48,533 nucleotides of DNA from an uncultured beta proteobacterium. Its GTDB lineage: Bacteria; Pseudomonadota; Gammaproteobacteria; Burkholderiales; Rhodocyclaceae. The stretch spans positions 1 to 48,533 of the forward strand of contig CAJBYR010000025.1 in NCBI GenBank assembly GCA_903959855.1, in the 5' to 3' direction. The notes under the pieces were generated by a model that saw nothing but the letters and a program-made list of their open reading frames with translations, was not told the DNA's origin and searched no databases. Position numbers and translations under genes: made by a program. This document shows, one piece after another, positions 31,733 through 41,621 of the stretch. The stretch's first letter is position 1; each line of letters opens with the position of its first letter.

Positions 31733-32382
31733 AACTGTCGCTGACTACCTCGGGCTTGCTCGATCCGCAGCGGCTTGATAGCTGGATTCCCGAGAAGCGC
31801 CGGGCGATCCGCAAGGCGGTGGAAGCCGGCATGAAGTCCGCTGGCAAGGAGATCGCGCAAACCGTGCAGTCGCGCATGCAAGCCGCTTTCAAGGTCAGGA
31901 AGGTCGGCTTCGTCAGGTCAATGCGGCACAAGCTCTACGCTGGCAGCCCGGAGAAGTTTCCGGCACTGCTGATCGGCTCGAAGATTCCCTGGCTCGGCAT
32001 TCATATGCGGGGCGGCACGATTGCTGGCCGGATGCTGATTCCCTTGCTGCCGGAACATCAGCGTCTGGGTCGCAAAGCCTTCCGCCGCGTGATCGATGGC
32101 CTGATGCGCACCGGTAACGCCTTCTTCATCCAGAAGAACGGCAAGGTGATCCTGATGGCGGAAGTCATCAAAGAAAACACCGCCGAACTGCGCCGCTTCA
32201 AACGGGCCGAGCGTGGTCGTACCGGTGCCAAGTCCATCAAACGTGGCCAGGAGATTCCGATTGCCGTGCTGGTCCCAACGGTCACCTTGCGTGGCCGGCT
32301 GGATCTGCCCGGCATTGTCCGTTCACAACTACCGAAATTGTCCGCCTCCATCCTGCAGCAACTGAACACCCATGGCCTCTGA
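31729..32382 (+). CDS. DUF6441-like tail completion protein
   Basis: 217 basic residues: 'KRRAIRKAVEAGMKSAGKEIAQTVQSRMQAAFKV' and 'KNGKVILMAEVIKENTAELRRFKRAERGRTGAKSIKRGQEIPIAVLVP'. The pattern and position between the chaperone and the tape measure resemble DUF6441 / minor tail Z-like proteins as I recall them. It overlaps the tape measure gene by 11 bases. Role in tail completion is inference. Confidence 0.6.
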   Translation: MKLSLTTSGLLDPQRLDSWIPEKRRAIRKAVEAGMKSAGKEIAQTVQSRMQAAFKVRKVGFVRSMRHKLYAGSPEKFPALLIGSKIPWLGIHMRGGTIAGRMLIPLLPEHQRLGRKAFRRVIDGLMRTGNAFFIQKNGKVILMAEVIKENTAELRRFKRAERGRTGAKSIKRGQEIPIAVLVPTVTLRGRLDLPGIVRSQLPKLSASILQQLNTHGL

Positions 32383-35341
32383 CCGCGCCCAGATCCTGAT
32401 TACTGCCGTCGACCAGACCCGGTCGGCGCTCGCCCAGGTCAAGGCCAACCTCGAAGGCCTCTCGTCGGCGGCCAGCAAGGTCAATGGCGTGCTGGCCGGA
32501 CTGGGCGCGGCGCTGTCACTCGGTACCCTCGTGGCCGCCGGCAAGGCCGCACTCGATACCGCCGACAACCTCTCAAAACTATCGCAAAAAACCGGCATCT
32601 CGGTCGAGTCACTGTCCCTGCTGAAACCCATCGCCGAGCAATCGGGCGTGTCGCTGGAGGGACTGGCCAAAGGGATGCAGAAACTCGCCACCGCGATGGT
32701 CGCGGCAGCCGGTGGCTCCAAGGAACAAATCGAAGTCTTTAGCCGGCTCGGCGTCTCGGTCAAAGACGCCACCGGGCAACTGCGTCCGACCGAGGATGTC
32801 CTGCTCGATCTGGCTGACGCCTTTGCCGCCATGCCCGATGGCGCAGAAAAGTCCGCCCTGGCCGTGAAGCTCTTTGGCAAGAGTGGCGTCGAACTGATCC
32901 CGTTCCTCAACCAGGGGCGGGCCGGGATCGAGGAACTCAAGCAGAAGTTCAAGGAACTCGGCCTCGAGATCAGTGGCGATACGGCCAAGGCCGCCGAGAA
33001 GTTCAACGACACCCTCGACACCGTCAAGCAGGCGCTGTCGGCTATCGCCATGAAGGTGGCCGAGGCTGCATTGCCGGCCCTGCAGAGCCTGGCCGATGGT
33101 CTGGTCAAAATAACCAGCCACGGCGAAGAAATCATGACCGTGCTGCGCGTGCTTGGTGAAGTGATTGTCACGGTGCTTGCGGTAAGAGGTGTAGCGGCGG
33201 TCGCAGCACTAGGTGGCGCGATAACGGCGCTGAAGGCCGTCCTGATGCGCTTCCTGCCGGTACTGGCTGCCGTCGCCGTCTGGGAGATGGGCCGGGGCAT
33301 CGTCAAGATGGTCGAGGACATCCGGGCGACCAACAAGGCCATCGACGATCTCAACCGGCAACGCCAGCAGTTACAGCAGCTGACGGCCGCGATGGAGGAA
33401 CTGGCAAACACCGGCACGCTCTCCGTCAAAACCCAGATGATGCTGGCGGCCCAAGCCGCCGAACGCCTGAAGTCGGCACTACCGGCCACGGCCGATGCGC
33501 TGCGCGCCATTCATGGTGCGGCCACCCAGGCCGGCGAAGCGATCCGGCAGGCACTCGATGCCGAAACCAAGAAAGCCGCCGAGACGGTCAAGCAACTCTC
33601 GGCCAGTTACAAGCAGGTCGCCGCTGACATCAAGACGATCTGGGATGCCCGTGTCGCCGACATCGAAGCGAACTACAAGCGGCAGGAAGCGGCTGCCCAG
33701 AATGCGGCGCGCTCCGAGTCGGCGGCGATTCGCGAGTCCACGCAGTCGTTGCTCACCGCTGAGCGCGAGAAATTGGCGGCCGTTGAAGCCGGTGCCAAGC
33801 AGATGGAGTCGGCCTGGAAAGCGACCTATGGGCAGGCCGTGGCACTGGCCCGTGCCGCCGGTCAGGATGTGCAGGCAATCGAGCGGCAAGCAGTCGAAGC
33901 GCGCATCGCCATCTACAGCCAGTTGGAGTCGGCCTACCGCGCCACGGTCGACCGGCTGATTGCCGAGGAGCAGCGCCATCTGCAGGCCGCCAAGGCGGCC
34001 GATGAAGCCCGGCTCAACCTGCGCATGTCGGTTGAGGACCGTATTCGGGAATTGTCCCGCAAGGGCATGGATGAGTATGCGGCCTACCAGGACCGGCTCC
34101 GCCAGATCGACGAGAAGCAGGCACAAGCTCGTGCCGCGCTCGCGGCAGGCAACTACGACCAGGCCAAGAAACTCGCCGAGGAAGCGATCTCCCTGGCCGA
34201 ACGCACCGCCTCTGCCGTAACCAAGCAGGTCGAGCAGAACGGCAAGACGGTCACCCAGACCGTGGTGTCAGAAGGCCAGGCTGCCGCAACTGCCATTGGT
34301 GAAATCAAGGAGGCCGCCGGCATTGCCGATGCGGCGCTCAAAGGTTTGGGTGATGCGCACAAGCAGGCCGCCACGGCTGCCGGACAGGGGGCTGACGAAG
34401 CCAAGCGTGCGCTGGCGTCTGTGTCCGATGAGCTCGACAAACTGCGCCAGCAACTGCTCGCTCAGGACAAACTCAAACTCGACGTCGACATCGAGGCCGC
34501 CAAGACCGGCATCGAGAAAATCAAGGCACTGACCGAGGCACTGGAACTGGTCGCCAAGATCCAGGCGGACACCAAGGAAGCTCAAGCCTCCCTGGAAAAG
34601 CTCAAGTCCGATGCCGACAATCTGGAACTGCTGGCCAAGGTCGAAGCCGACACCAGCAAGGCGATCGCTGACATCGATCAACTCAAGAGCACGCTGGCCA
34701 GCGCCAAGGTCGACATTCCGGCCACCGTGTCCTTCGATCAAACCCGCCAGCAACTCGCTTCGTTTGCGCAGGATGCCAAGACGGTCTTGTCTGCCCCGAC
34801 CTCGGCCACGCACACCGTGCAGCCGGATCTCAATCAGTTTCGGGCAGCGGTCTCTGAACTGCTGCGGCCTACGTCGAGCAACCACACGATCTACGTCACC
34901 AAGGTCTATACCAATGCCCAGGGTGGCCTGATCCAGAAACTGGCCGAGGGCGGCCAGGCAATCACCGCAGGATTCCGTCGCATGGCGGGACGCATTACCG
35001 GGCCGGGTACGGAGACCTCCGACTCGGTCCCGGCCTTGCTGTCGCACGGCGAGTTCGTCATCCGTGCCGCCAGCGTGCGCAAATTCGGCGAGAGTTTCTT
35101 TGCTTCGCTCAATGCCGGCTTCCTTCCGCCCGTTCCCAACGTGGCGCGTTTCGCGCTGGGTGGCGCGGTGGGCAATACGGTCAGCCAGGTCGCCATGTTG
35201 GCGGGTGACTCGGGAGAGCCGGCCCGCGATGTGATTGATCTGCGCTTTAACGTTGGTGGCAAGGCGCACACCGTGCAGTCCTCGCGCCAGACGGCCATGC
35301 AACTGGCGCAGGCCCTGCGCGAACTGTCGCGGGGGGCGTGA
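32372..35341 (+). CDS. Tape measure protein
   Basis: 989 residues, the longest gene of the window, with a tape measure architecture: N-terminal 'ITAVDQTRSALAQVKANLEGLSSAASKVNGVLAGLGAALSL', a 'LSKLSQKTGISVESLS' segment, hydrophobic helices near residues 255-310, a long coiled-coil core (about 320-830), and a C-terminal glycine/hydrophobic part ('SDSVPALLSHGEFVIRAASVRKFG') typical of phage tape measures. Siphovirus scaling of about 1.5 angstroms per residue would suggest a tail of roughly 150 nm. It overlaps the next start (TGATG). Confidence 0.93.
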   Translation: MASDRAQILITAVDQTRSALAQVKANLEGLSSAASKVNGVLAGLGAALSLGTLVAAGKAALDTADNLSKLSQKTGISVESLSLLKPIAEQSGVSLEGLAKGMQKLATAMVAAAGGSKEQIEVFSRLGVSVKDATGQLRPTEDVLLDLADAFAAMPDGAEKSALAVKLFGKSGVELIPFLNQGRAGIEELKQKFKELGLEISGDTAKAAEKFNDTLDTVKQALSAIAMKVAEAALPALQSLADGLVKITSHGEEIMTVLRVLGEVIVTVLAVRGVAAVAALGGAITALKAVLMRFLPVLAAVAVWEMGRGIVKMVEDIRATNKAIDDLNRQRQQLQQLTAAMEELANTGTLSVKTQMMLAAQAAERLKSALPATADALRAIHGAATQAGEAIRQALDAETKKAAETVKQLSASYKQVAADIKTIWDARVADIEANYKRQEAAAQNAARSESAAIRESTQSLLTAEREKLAAVEAGAKQMESAWKATYGQAVALARAAGQDVQAIERQAVEARIAIYSQLESAYRATVDRLIAEEQRHLQAAKAADEARLNLRMSVEDRIRELSRKGMDEYAAYQDRLRQIDEKQAQARAALAAGNYDQAKKLAEEAISLAERTASAVTKQVEQNGKTVTQTVVSEGQAAATAIGEIKEAAGIADAALKGLGDAHKQAATAAGQGADEAKRALASVSDELDKLRQQLLAQDKLKLDVDIEAAKTGIEKIKALTEALELVAKIQADTKEAQASLEKLKSDADNLELLAKVEADTSKAIADIDQLKSTLASAKVDIPATVSFDQTRQQLASFAQDAKTVLSAPTSATHTVQPDLNQFRAAVSELLRPTSSNHTIYVTKVYTNAQGGLIQKLAEGGQAITAGFRRMAGRITGPGTETSDSVPALLSHGEFVIRAASVRKFGESFFASLNAGFLPPVPNVARFALGGAVGNTVSQVAMLAGDSGEPARDVIDLRFNVGGKAHTVQSSRQTAMQLAQALRELSRGA

Positions 35342-37785
35342 TGCAGCAACCCGTCAAACTCAGTTATTTCGTCTGTACCTGGGCAGAAGCGCAAGATGAA
35401 GTGCATCGCCAGCGTCCCTGCGACTGGTGGATCTATGACTGGCCAAGCACCGACTACTACTGGCTGTTCGGCAACTACTACTGGTGGATGCAGCCGATGC
35501 CGGCCCATAGTCCGCTGGCCCGGCGCTATTACGACCAGGTCACCGCCGAACTCAACAATGCGATCAGCCAATCCGTCGGCAGTTGTGAGGCCCGGCGCTA
35601 TGTCACCGACTCCAATACGCCCGGTCTCAGCCTCCGGGTGGCGTCACGTCTGAAGGGCGGCGCACTGGGCTATTCCGATGCGAGTGGAAACGCGGGCCTT
35701 GCTGCTCGGTTGAACATCCCGTTCAATCCGAATAGTGGTTCCGGCGGCAGCAACAACGATCCCTATGCATGCACTGGCGGCACCGGTGGTGGTTCGGGTG
35801 GGGGTGGCACGGGTGGTGGCGGCGGTGGCGGTGGTGGGGGCGGCACGCCGCCACTGGTGCCTCTCGAACTCTTCATGGAGCCGATCGATTTCGGTTATGT
35901 GATTCACGGCCCCGGGGGTGGCAACTTCCGCTGGGAATGGCGTGATCAGCCGAACCCCCTGCCGGCAGGCGATCCGTACTTCATCCACTACGAGCGCACT
36001 CTGCGCTTTACCGGTGGCAACGGCTATGAGTTCCTGGGCGGACTGCATCTGGTGATCGACAAGTTGGCCGATCTTTGGGTGCGCTTCCAGCAACATCCCA
36101 TTCCGCCGGCACTGGCCAGTCGCGTCGATCCGAATCAGGTGCTGCGCTACGAGGTCTCGAAAGGCGGTGGCTACTTCAATATCGCAGCAGCCATCGAAGT
36201 GCTGCATGTCGAGTCGGGCCAGATCTACAGCACCAGCGTGCACGGCAACTATGCGCCGGGGTACATGCCGGGCTACGGCTGGTGGCCCAATGGCAGCGGT
36301 TGGGAGAACATGTCACCCGACGCTGGCGGTGTCATCCGGCATTACAACGTCGATTGGTTTTACTGGATCAACACGCTGGATCCGGGTGCCATTGGGCTGC
36401 CGACGACAGGCACTTACCGGATGCGCTACATCCTGCTGGCGTATGGCTATCAGACCTACTCGCGTCAGGTGACCAGCAATGCGCTCGGTCTCAGCGGCGA
36501 CACGCGAATGTCGTGGAAGTCGCTCTGGCTTTCGCACATGCCCTCCCTGATTACCTACACGCCGGGAATGACCGACGGCATCATTCCGCCGTTCGAATAC
36601 ACCTACACGCGCAGCCCGGTACTCACCAGTGGCATCGTCTTCGATGCGGTGTTCGACATGAAGAACATCACGACCTTCCGCTGTGTGCTGAAGGTCGGCA
36701 ACAACCACGACTTCGCCATCGGTGTTGTCGTCCAGGCGTCCGGCTGGCAATGCTGGGTCCATCTGGAACCGGGCGAAGTTAAGTATCTGGCGGGTGCCGT
36801 ATCGATTTCCGGGATGGCGAACTGGAATGCCTACCCCTTGCATCCTTTGAGCACCTATTACGGTTGGAATGGAAACTGGGGCAGCAGCTACATCTCGGTG
36901 TACAACGGCCAGTGCAATATTTCGTTCAGCCTGTTCCTGACGGCACCCACACCACCGGAAACTACGCCGGCAAACCTGCCGGCACTGAAGGCGACGCAGC
37001 GCTGGTATTGGGATCTCGCAAGTTGGGGCCCGCAGTACGAACCGGAATGGGGAGCTATCAAGCGATTTGCGTCTGACGGCCGCTATGACTACGACTTCGT
37101 TCTCAGCCAGTACAACCTGTCGGCCTATGCGCTGGCCTCGATCACCCGCTCGATCACCAAGCCGAATTACCAGACGCCGATAGACCCGACGACCTATTTC
37201 TTCACCGGCTACAACACCGACATGTACGACTGGTCGAGCCCCTGGCACAAGCGACCGTGGCCCGCTTACTCGGGATGGGGCAGTCTCTCGGCACCGATCA
37301 AGATCAACGGTGAGCAACTGATATGGAACGGCTCACAGAATGTCTGGGTGCCGGTCAGTGAAATCACGATCTCGCTGACCCGGGTCATGATGCAGCAAGT
37401 GGCGGCCTTGCTCGGCGTGACGGAATACTGCGTCATGGATGGCGACGATATCCGCTGGTTTCAGCCCCATCCGACCACCGGGGCCTGGCACAACGTGTTG
37501 TGGATCGACCGCTTCTATACACGCGGCGGCACGATGCTCGACCAGACGGCGATGCGCAACGCGTTCCAGACCGTGATCGCCAACAACGCCGGCAACTGGT
37601 CGAACTACCGGAACATCGTCATTCATCCGTCAGTGCGCTTCGGCAGCTTTCTGGACAACGGCGGCTTCGAGGTCGGTGACTACCTTCTTGGCGAAAACGG
37701 TGAATTCACCGAGGTATCAAGCCTGTCTTCACTGAGTTCGGTCAGCACCAAGTTCCTGTACCACATCGCCACTACCTTCCAGTAG
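35341..37785 (+). CDS. Large tail protein with polyglycine linker
   Basis: About 814 residues, coupled to the tape measure gene. Residues 1-140 are very rich in Trp and Tyr ('WWIYDWPSTDYYWLFGNYYWW'). A glycine/serine/threonine tract (about residues 143-172) built of GGN codons follows, and then a 600-residue beta-rich body with many aromatic and asparagine residues. No lambda tail-tip homology is visible. The position after the tape measure suggests a distal tail or tail-tip component, perhaps receptor-contacting. Slippage in the GGN tract could vary linker length. Confidence 0.75.
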   Translation: MQQPVKLSYFVCTWAEAQDEVHRQRPCDWWIYDWPSTDYYWLFGNYYWWMQPMPAHSPLARRYYDQVTAELNNAISQSVGSCEARRYVTDSNTPGLSLRVASRLKGGALGYSDASGNAGLAARLNIPFNPNSGSGGSNNDPYACTGGTGGGSGGGGTGGGGGGGGGGGTPPLVPLELFMEPIDFGYVIHGPGGGNFRWEWRDQPNPLPAGDPYFIHYERTLRFTGGNGYEFLGGLHLVIDKLADLWVRFQQHPIPPALASRVDPNQVLRYEVSKGGGYFNIAAAIEVLHVESGQIYSTSVHGNYAPGYMPGYGWWPNGSGWENMSPDAGGVIRHYNVDWFYWINTLDPGAIGLPTTGTYRMRYILLAYGYQTYSRQVTSNALGLSGDTRMSWKSLWLSHMPSLITYTPGMTDGIIPPFEYTYTRSPVLTSGIVFDAVFDMKNITTFRCVLKVGNNHDFAIGVVVQASGWQCWVHLEPGEVKYLAGAVSISGMANWNAYPLHPLSTYYGWNGNWGSSYISVYNGQCNISFSLFLTAPTPPETTPANLPALKATQRWYWDLASWGPQYEPEWGAIKRFASDGRYDYDFVLSQYNLSAYALASITRSITKPNYQTPIDPTTYFFTGYNTDMYDWSSPWHKRPWPAYSGWGSLSAPIKINGEQLIWNGSQNVWVPVSEITISLTRVMMQQVAALLGVTEYCVMDGDDIRWFQPHPTTGAWHNVLWIDRFYTRGGTMLDQTAMRNAFQTVIANNAGNWSNYRNIVIHPSVRFGSFLDNGGFEVGDYLLGENGEFTEVSSLSSLSSVSTKFLYHIATTFQ

Positions 37786-37812
37786 CTGCCCAGGCAGCCG
37801 AGGACACTCGCC

Positions 37813-38193
37813 ATGATTACTTTGGACGGCATTGCCTTGCCGGCAGGACTCCTATGGTCCGATGAATTCGCCATCGCCCGCGTGGCCCAGACCGTGCGCC
37901 GCACCCTAGATGGTTCGGTGGTGGTGTTTTACGGCGAATTGCGCGCTGGTTTGCCGATCACCCTGGAGTCCGAACCGGATGCCGGCTGGCTGACCAGAAC
38001 GCAGATCGAGGCGCTGGCCTTGCGGGCAGCGAGCCCCGGCGGCGTCTACCCGCTTGTCCTGCGCGGCCAGACCTGGACGGTGATGTTCCGCCACCAGGAC
38101 GCGCCGGCCTTCGAGGCAAAGCCGCTGGTGTCGGTGGCCAATCCCCAATCCGGCGACTTCTACATCGCCACTTTGAAACTCATGACTGTCTAG
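37813..38193 (+). CDS. Tail-tip-region hypothetical protein
   Basis: 126 residues with 'ITLDGIALPAGLLWSDEFAIARVAQTVRRTLDGSVVVFYGELRAGLPITLE' and 'YPLVLRGQTWTVMFRHQDAPAFEAKPLV'. The alternating strands resemble a distal-tail-type beta fold. GAGGA precedes the ATG. It is probably a tail hub or distal tail component. No family name assigned. Confidence 0.65.
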   Translation: MITLDGIALPAGLLWSDEFAIARVAQTVRRTLDGSVVVFYGELRAGLPITLESEPDAGWLTRTQIEALALRAASPGGVYPLVLRGQTWTVMFRHQDAPAFEAKPLVSVANPQSGDFYIATLKLMTV

Positions 38194-38203
38194 GAGTTAA
38201 ACC

Positions 38204-39214
38204 ATGCCCATACTCGACAACGAAATTGTCTGGCGACCTGCTGCCCTGATGTCGGACGTGATGCCCACCCAGAACGGTGGCCGGATGAGCTTTGCCCAAC
38301 TGGTGTCGGGCGTGAAGAACAATCTCTTCCCGGACGTCTCGCAATCCGAGCGGCTGGCCGGCGCAGTGAAGTGGCGCAAAGCGTTCATCCACATCAACAG
38401 TGCGCAGGACACAGCACTCTTGAACGCGCGCCTGTTCCTCGATGCGCTGACACCGGCCGGTGACTTCGTGACTTTCCATCCGGGAGCGCAGACCGATACC
38501 GAGGATCAGGTGGGGAGCCGTCCGTATGGCATCGGGACGCTGCACTCCGATGCCGGTGGCGGTGCCACACAGATTCAGGTGGCCTGCGAAAACAACAGCC
38601 AGTACACGAGTCTGCAACCGTTTCGCACGGGTGATCTGGTGCGCATCTCGGATCGCCCCAGCACCGGCGGTGCCGGCAACGAGGAATGGGTGCAGCTGAC
38701 CAACGTGGTCTTTGCGGCGGACTTTGCCACGCTCGATCTGGCCACGCCGCTCGCCAATGGGTATGCGACCGCCAATACCCTGGTATCCACTGTCTATGAA
38801 CAGGCCAGTGTCGTCGCGGTCGGGAACAACTTTGCCTTGACCAGCGGGACCGGGTCATTTGACTCGGTGACTGTCGGCAACTTCGTGGCGCACAACAAGG
38901 GCGCCATCGACGAACACTGGACGCTGTCCTTCTTCAGCGATACCGGATTCACGGTGTCCGGCGTCGTGGTGGGTGGTCTGCCGGAAGGTGGATCGACCAG
39001 CGCCGATTACATGCCGATCAACCCGGTCACCGGCACGCCGTATTTCACGCTCAAAGCGTCGGCCTGGGCAGGCACCTTCCAGGGCGGCAACCAGGCGACG
39101 TTTGACACGATCCCGGCTGCGATTCCCCTCTGGTACCGGCGACAGGTCCCGGCCGGTACCTTTAGCCTGGCCAACGACTACGCTTCGCTGGCGATTCACG
39201 GGGAGAGTGCGTGA
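38204..39214 (+). CDS. Tail-tip-region hypothetical protein
   Basis: 336 residues. The N-terminus ('PILDNEIVWRPAALMSDVMPTQNGGRMSFAQLVSG') leads to a middle part with repeated small beta strands ('VRISDRPSTGGAGNEEWVQLTNVVFAADFATLDLATPL'), as in phage structural proteins with inserted Ig-like or jelly-roll domains. The stop overlaps the next start (TGATG). Unknown function; structural by context. Confidence 0.65.
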   Translation: MPILDNEIVWRPAALMSDVMPTQNGGRMSFAQLVSGVKNNLFPDVSQSERLAGAVKWRKAFIHINSAQDTALLNARLFLDALTPAGDFVTFHPGAQTDTEDQVGSRPYGIGTLHSDAGGGATQIQVACENNSQYTSLQPFRTGDLVRISDRPSTGGAGNEEWVQLTNVVFAADFATLDLATPLANGYATANTLVSTVYEQASVVAVGNNFALTSGTGSFDSVTVGNFVAHNKGAIDEHWTLSFFSDTGFTVSGVVVGGLPEGGSTSADYMPINPVTGTPYFTLKASAWAGTFQGGNQATFDTIPAAIPLWYRRQVPAGTFSLANDYASLAIHGESA

Positions 39215-40068
39215 TGGCACGCCTCGGTCTCAAGAAAACCTATCCCAACGGGACCTTCGACAAAGCCGCCGTCGCGTCCCTGTACAGCAATCTGCGCAAC
39301 ATGGTCGTCGATGCCGGGTTCGTAGTGGCGTTCGAGATCCCGACCGCCGTCGACTTCCTGCGTATGGGCTCGCCTGCGGGAACGGCCGATGATGACGTGC
39401 CGCATTGGGCCTTCGAGTATGTCGATCAGGGCAGTTACGGCGAGATTCGCGCCTACCCGGTCTTTGGCAATCACTATCTCGACGCAGACGCCTACAAGCA
39501 CGCCTACACCATCGTCAATTCCGGCTGGGTCTATGAAGAAATCACGCTCTGGTTTGCCTGTGATGGCGCGGCCGGCTGGTGGTGGCTGCACGCAACCCAG
39601 GTGGATACCAACAGCGCGACCGGCGTGTCGATGCGCTTTGCCGTGGCGGGGACTACCTCGCGCCGCTACGCCTCCGATATGCACCAGGGCATTTGCTCCC
39701 GGTATGGCATCTGGGATGCCTGGGGTGACTGGGAGCCGGCCTATTCGATCACCGAGGAGGGGCTGCTCGAACTGCAACCCTGGACCGGCACCTGGTCGCC
39801 GTTTGGCGAGGGTTGGACCTTCAATGGCAAGCGCCAACCCGGTTCGCCCTTACCCAAGATGGCGGTGCCGCAGTTTCCCAATCGGGATGGCGACATCGGT
39901 GCCTGCATCCTCGGGGAGTTCAACGAGATCCTTGTGCTGACCGATGGCTACGCGCAGGAAGAAACGGTCGTTCCCGGCTGGGTGGCGATGACCGGTGATG
40001 AATGGGATCAACCCTATGCGGTGCCGACCCCTGCGCAGTTCGTCGATCCGGATGCACAACCGCTATGA
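39214..40068 (+). CDS. Tail-tip-region hypothetical protein
   Basis: 284 residues, Trp- and Tyr-rich ('WVYEEITLWFACDGAAGWWWLHATQ', 'SRYGIWDAWGDWEPAYSIT'). The aromatic richness recalls the 814-residue tail protein and suggests a related surface or carbohydrate-binding role, but this is only an impression. It is coupled to both neighbours by overlaps. Confidence 0.6.
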   Translation: MARLGLKKTYPNGTFDKAAVASLYSNLRNMVVDAGFVVAFEIPTAVDFLRMGSPAGTADDDVPHWAFEYVDQGSYGEIRAYPVFGNHYLDADAYKHAYTIVNSGWVYEEITLWFACDGAAGWWWLHATQVDTNSATGVSMRFAVAGTTSRRYASDMHQGICSRYGIWDAWGDWEPAYSITEEGLLELQPWTGTWSPFGEGWTFNGKRQPGSPLPKMAVPQFPNRDGDIGACILGEFNEILVLTDGYAQEETVVPGWVAMTGDEWDQPYAVPTPAQFVDPDAQPL

Positions 40069-41600
40069 CCCTGGGCATCTCGCTCGCTCTGACGTTTTGC
40101 GCTGGCCTGTATGCCGACTCGGGACCGACGATACTCAAGCAGCGGTTCAGCGCGAACTGGGGCAAGACCGAGATCTTCGTCCGCAATGCCTCACCCTGGG
40201 ATCTGACCCGGGAACGTGCCTGGCAGCACGCTGAAAGTTGGTCGATCCGCTTTGCCTCGAATCACGTTGCACCCTATGGACTGCGTCTGGAGGGTGGCCA
40301 GCGTGTGCTGTACGGTGACATGCGGGTCAATCGCCAGCAGTTGGCACTGGGCTATGGCGATGCCCACCTTGCCCGGGCGCGGCATCAGATCGTCTATACC
40401 GATCTGGGACGCTGCCAGAAGTCCTTCCGGATGCCTTACTGGCTCACGCAGCGCGTGTATGTGGCGCATCAGTTGGCCTATGACGTGACCAATGTCGATC
40501 CGGTGACGAAGCGGCTGATGGCCTCCTGGTCGCTGCTCGACGGGGCGCGTCTGCAGGCGGTGATGAACAGCCCGGAACTGATCTGGAACGGACAACGGAT
40601 CCGCATCGTCCAGGCCACGCTCTCATGCGACGAGGACAGCCCGGTCTGGATCGCACAAATCGAAGTGGCGGCTGTGGCTGATTTTGCGCTGATCGCGATC
40701 GGTGACGACATCACACTGACCCTCGGGCTGGAAACCTTTGCCTTCGTCATCGATGGCAAGACCCTGTCGCGTGAAAGCATCGACGCTCAGCGCTGCAACC
40801 TGACCGCCGTGTCGCCGCTGGCCTTGCTCGATGCCCCGTTCGCTGGCACCACCCGCTATTACGAGTCCGACGCCATCTCCGCCGAAGCCGCTGTCGAAAA
40901 CCTGATCGGCCCCGTCGATTGGCAACTGCCGAGTTGGACCATTCCCGCCGGGCGCCTCCTTCTGGAAAACGTCACGCCACTGGCCGCAGCCCGGAACATC
41001 GTCGCGGCCATCGGCGGCATCATCGAAAGCAATCCGGAGGGTTCGGTGGTGTGCCGACGCCGACACCCAATCAGCATCCCACAGTACGGTGCCACCCAGC
41101 CTGCCGGCAGCCTGTTCGACGCCGATGTGCTCTCGGTGAGTTCACAGATTGCGCCGATGCGCGGCTACAACCGGGTCACGATCGCCAACGAAGAAGGGGC
41201 AACGGGTTCCGCGTCTGACCGGATCGAGTTTGTGGTGGATCCAGACGACCCGTATCGCGGCACGGTGCGCGCGTATTTGTCGGTTTCCCGTCCAGTGGCG
41301 CTGGTGCATACCGGCCACGCCAGCACGGTGGTCGCCAGCCTCGGCGCGGTGACGCGCACGGAAACCGAGACCGTGGAATTCATCGAGGGGCAGTCCAGTA
41401 CGCGCTATCCGGTCGCAGCCATCACCAGCAGCATCTGGCAACACAGCGCGCTTGGGGCATTCGTTGCCGATGGGCAGGGTTTGGTGGCTGCCGCGCCCGG
41501 CTGCAGCCTGTTGCGCATCGCCTATACGACGACATCGCTCGACTGGCGCGTCGCACTTCCGGTCGATGAGGAAGTGCAATTCGTCCTGGTCGACGCCTGA
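40065..41600 (+). CDS. Tail hub/baseplate-like protein
   Basis: 511 residues from ATG 40065, overlapping the upstream stop by four bases; the reading from 40002 is an out-of-place extension. The segment 'VTPLAAARNIVAAIGGIIESNPEGSVVCRRRHPIS' resembles the part of tail hub proteins where a beta domain is followed by 'A..IA..IGG..E..P.G.L..R'. With 'ITLTLGLETFAFVIDGKTLS' before it, I infer a gp27/hub-like protein. The assignment is tentative. Confidence 0.6.
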   Translation: MTLGISLALTFCAGLYADSGPTILKQRFSANWGKTEIFVRNASPWDLTRERAWQHAESWSIRFASNHVAPYGLRLEGGQRVLYGDMRVNRQQLALGYGDAHLARARHQIVYTDLGRCQKSFRMPYWLTQRVYVAHQLAYDVTNVDPVTKRLMASWSLLDGARLQAVMNSPELIWNGQRIRIVQATLSCDEDSPVWIAQIEVAAVADFALIAIGDDITLTLGLETFAFVIDGKTLSRESIDAQRCNLTAVSPLALLDAPFAGTTRYYESDAISAEAAVENLIGPVDWQLPSWTIPAGRLLLENVTPLAAARNIVAAIGGIIESNPEGSVVCRRRHPISIPQYGATQPAGSLFDADVLSVSSQIAPMRGYNRVTIANEEGATGSASDRIEFVVDPDDPYRGTVRAYLSVSRPVALVHTGHASTVVASLGAVTRTETETVEFIEGQSSTRYPVAAITSSIWQHSALGAFVADGQGLVAAAPGCSLLRIAYTTTSLDWRVALPVDEEVQFVLVDA

Positions 41601-41621
41601 TCACATTGAAGAGGATTTTCC

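Noticed and set aside
32329-33510. 393-residue minus-strand ORF, Ser/Ala-rich
   Set aside because: Antisense to the tape measure gene with low-complexity composition; shadow.
36313-37317. 334-residue minus-strand ORF
   Set aside because: Antisense to the large tail protein; Arg/Val-rich shadow without a ribosome site.
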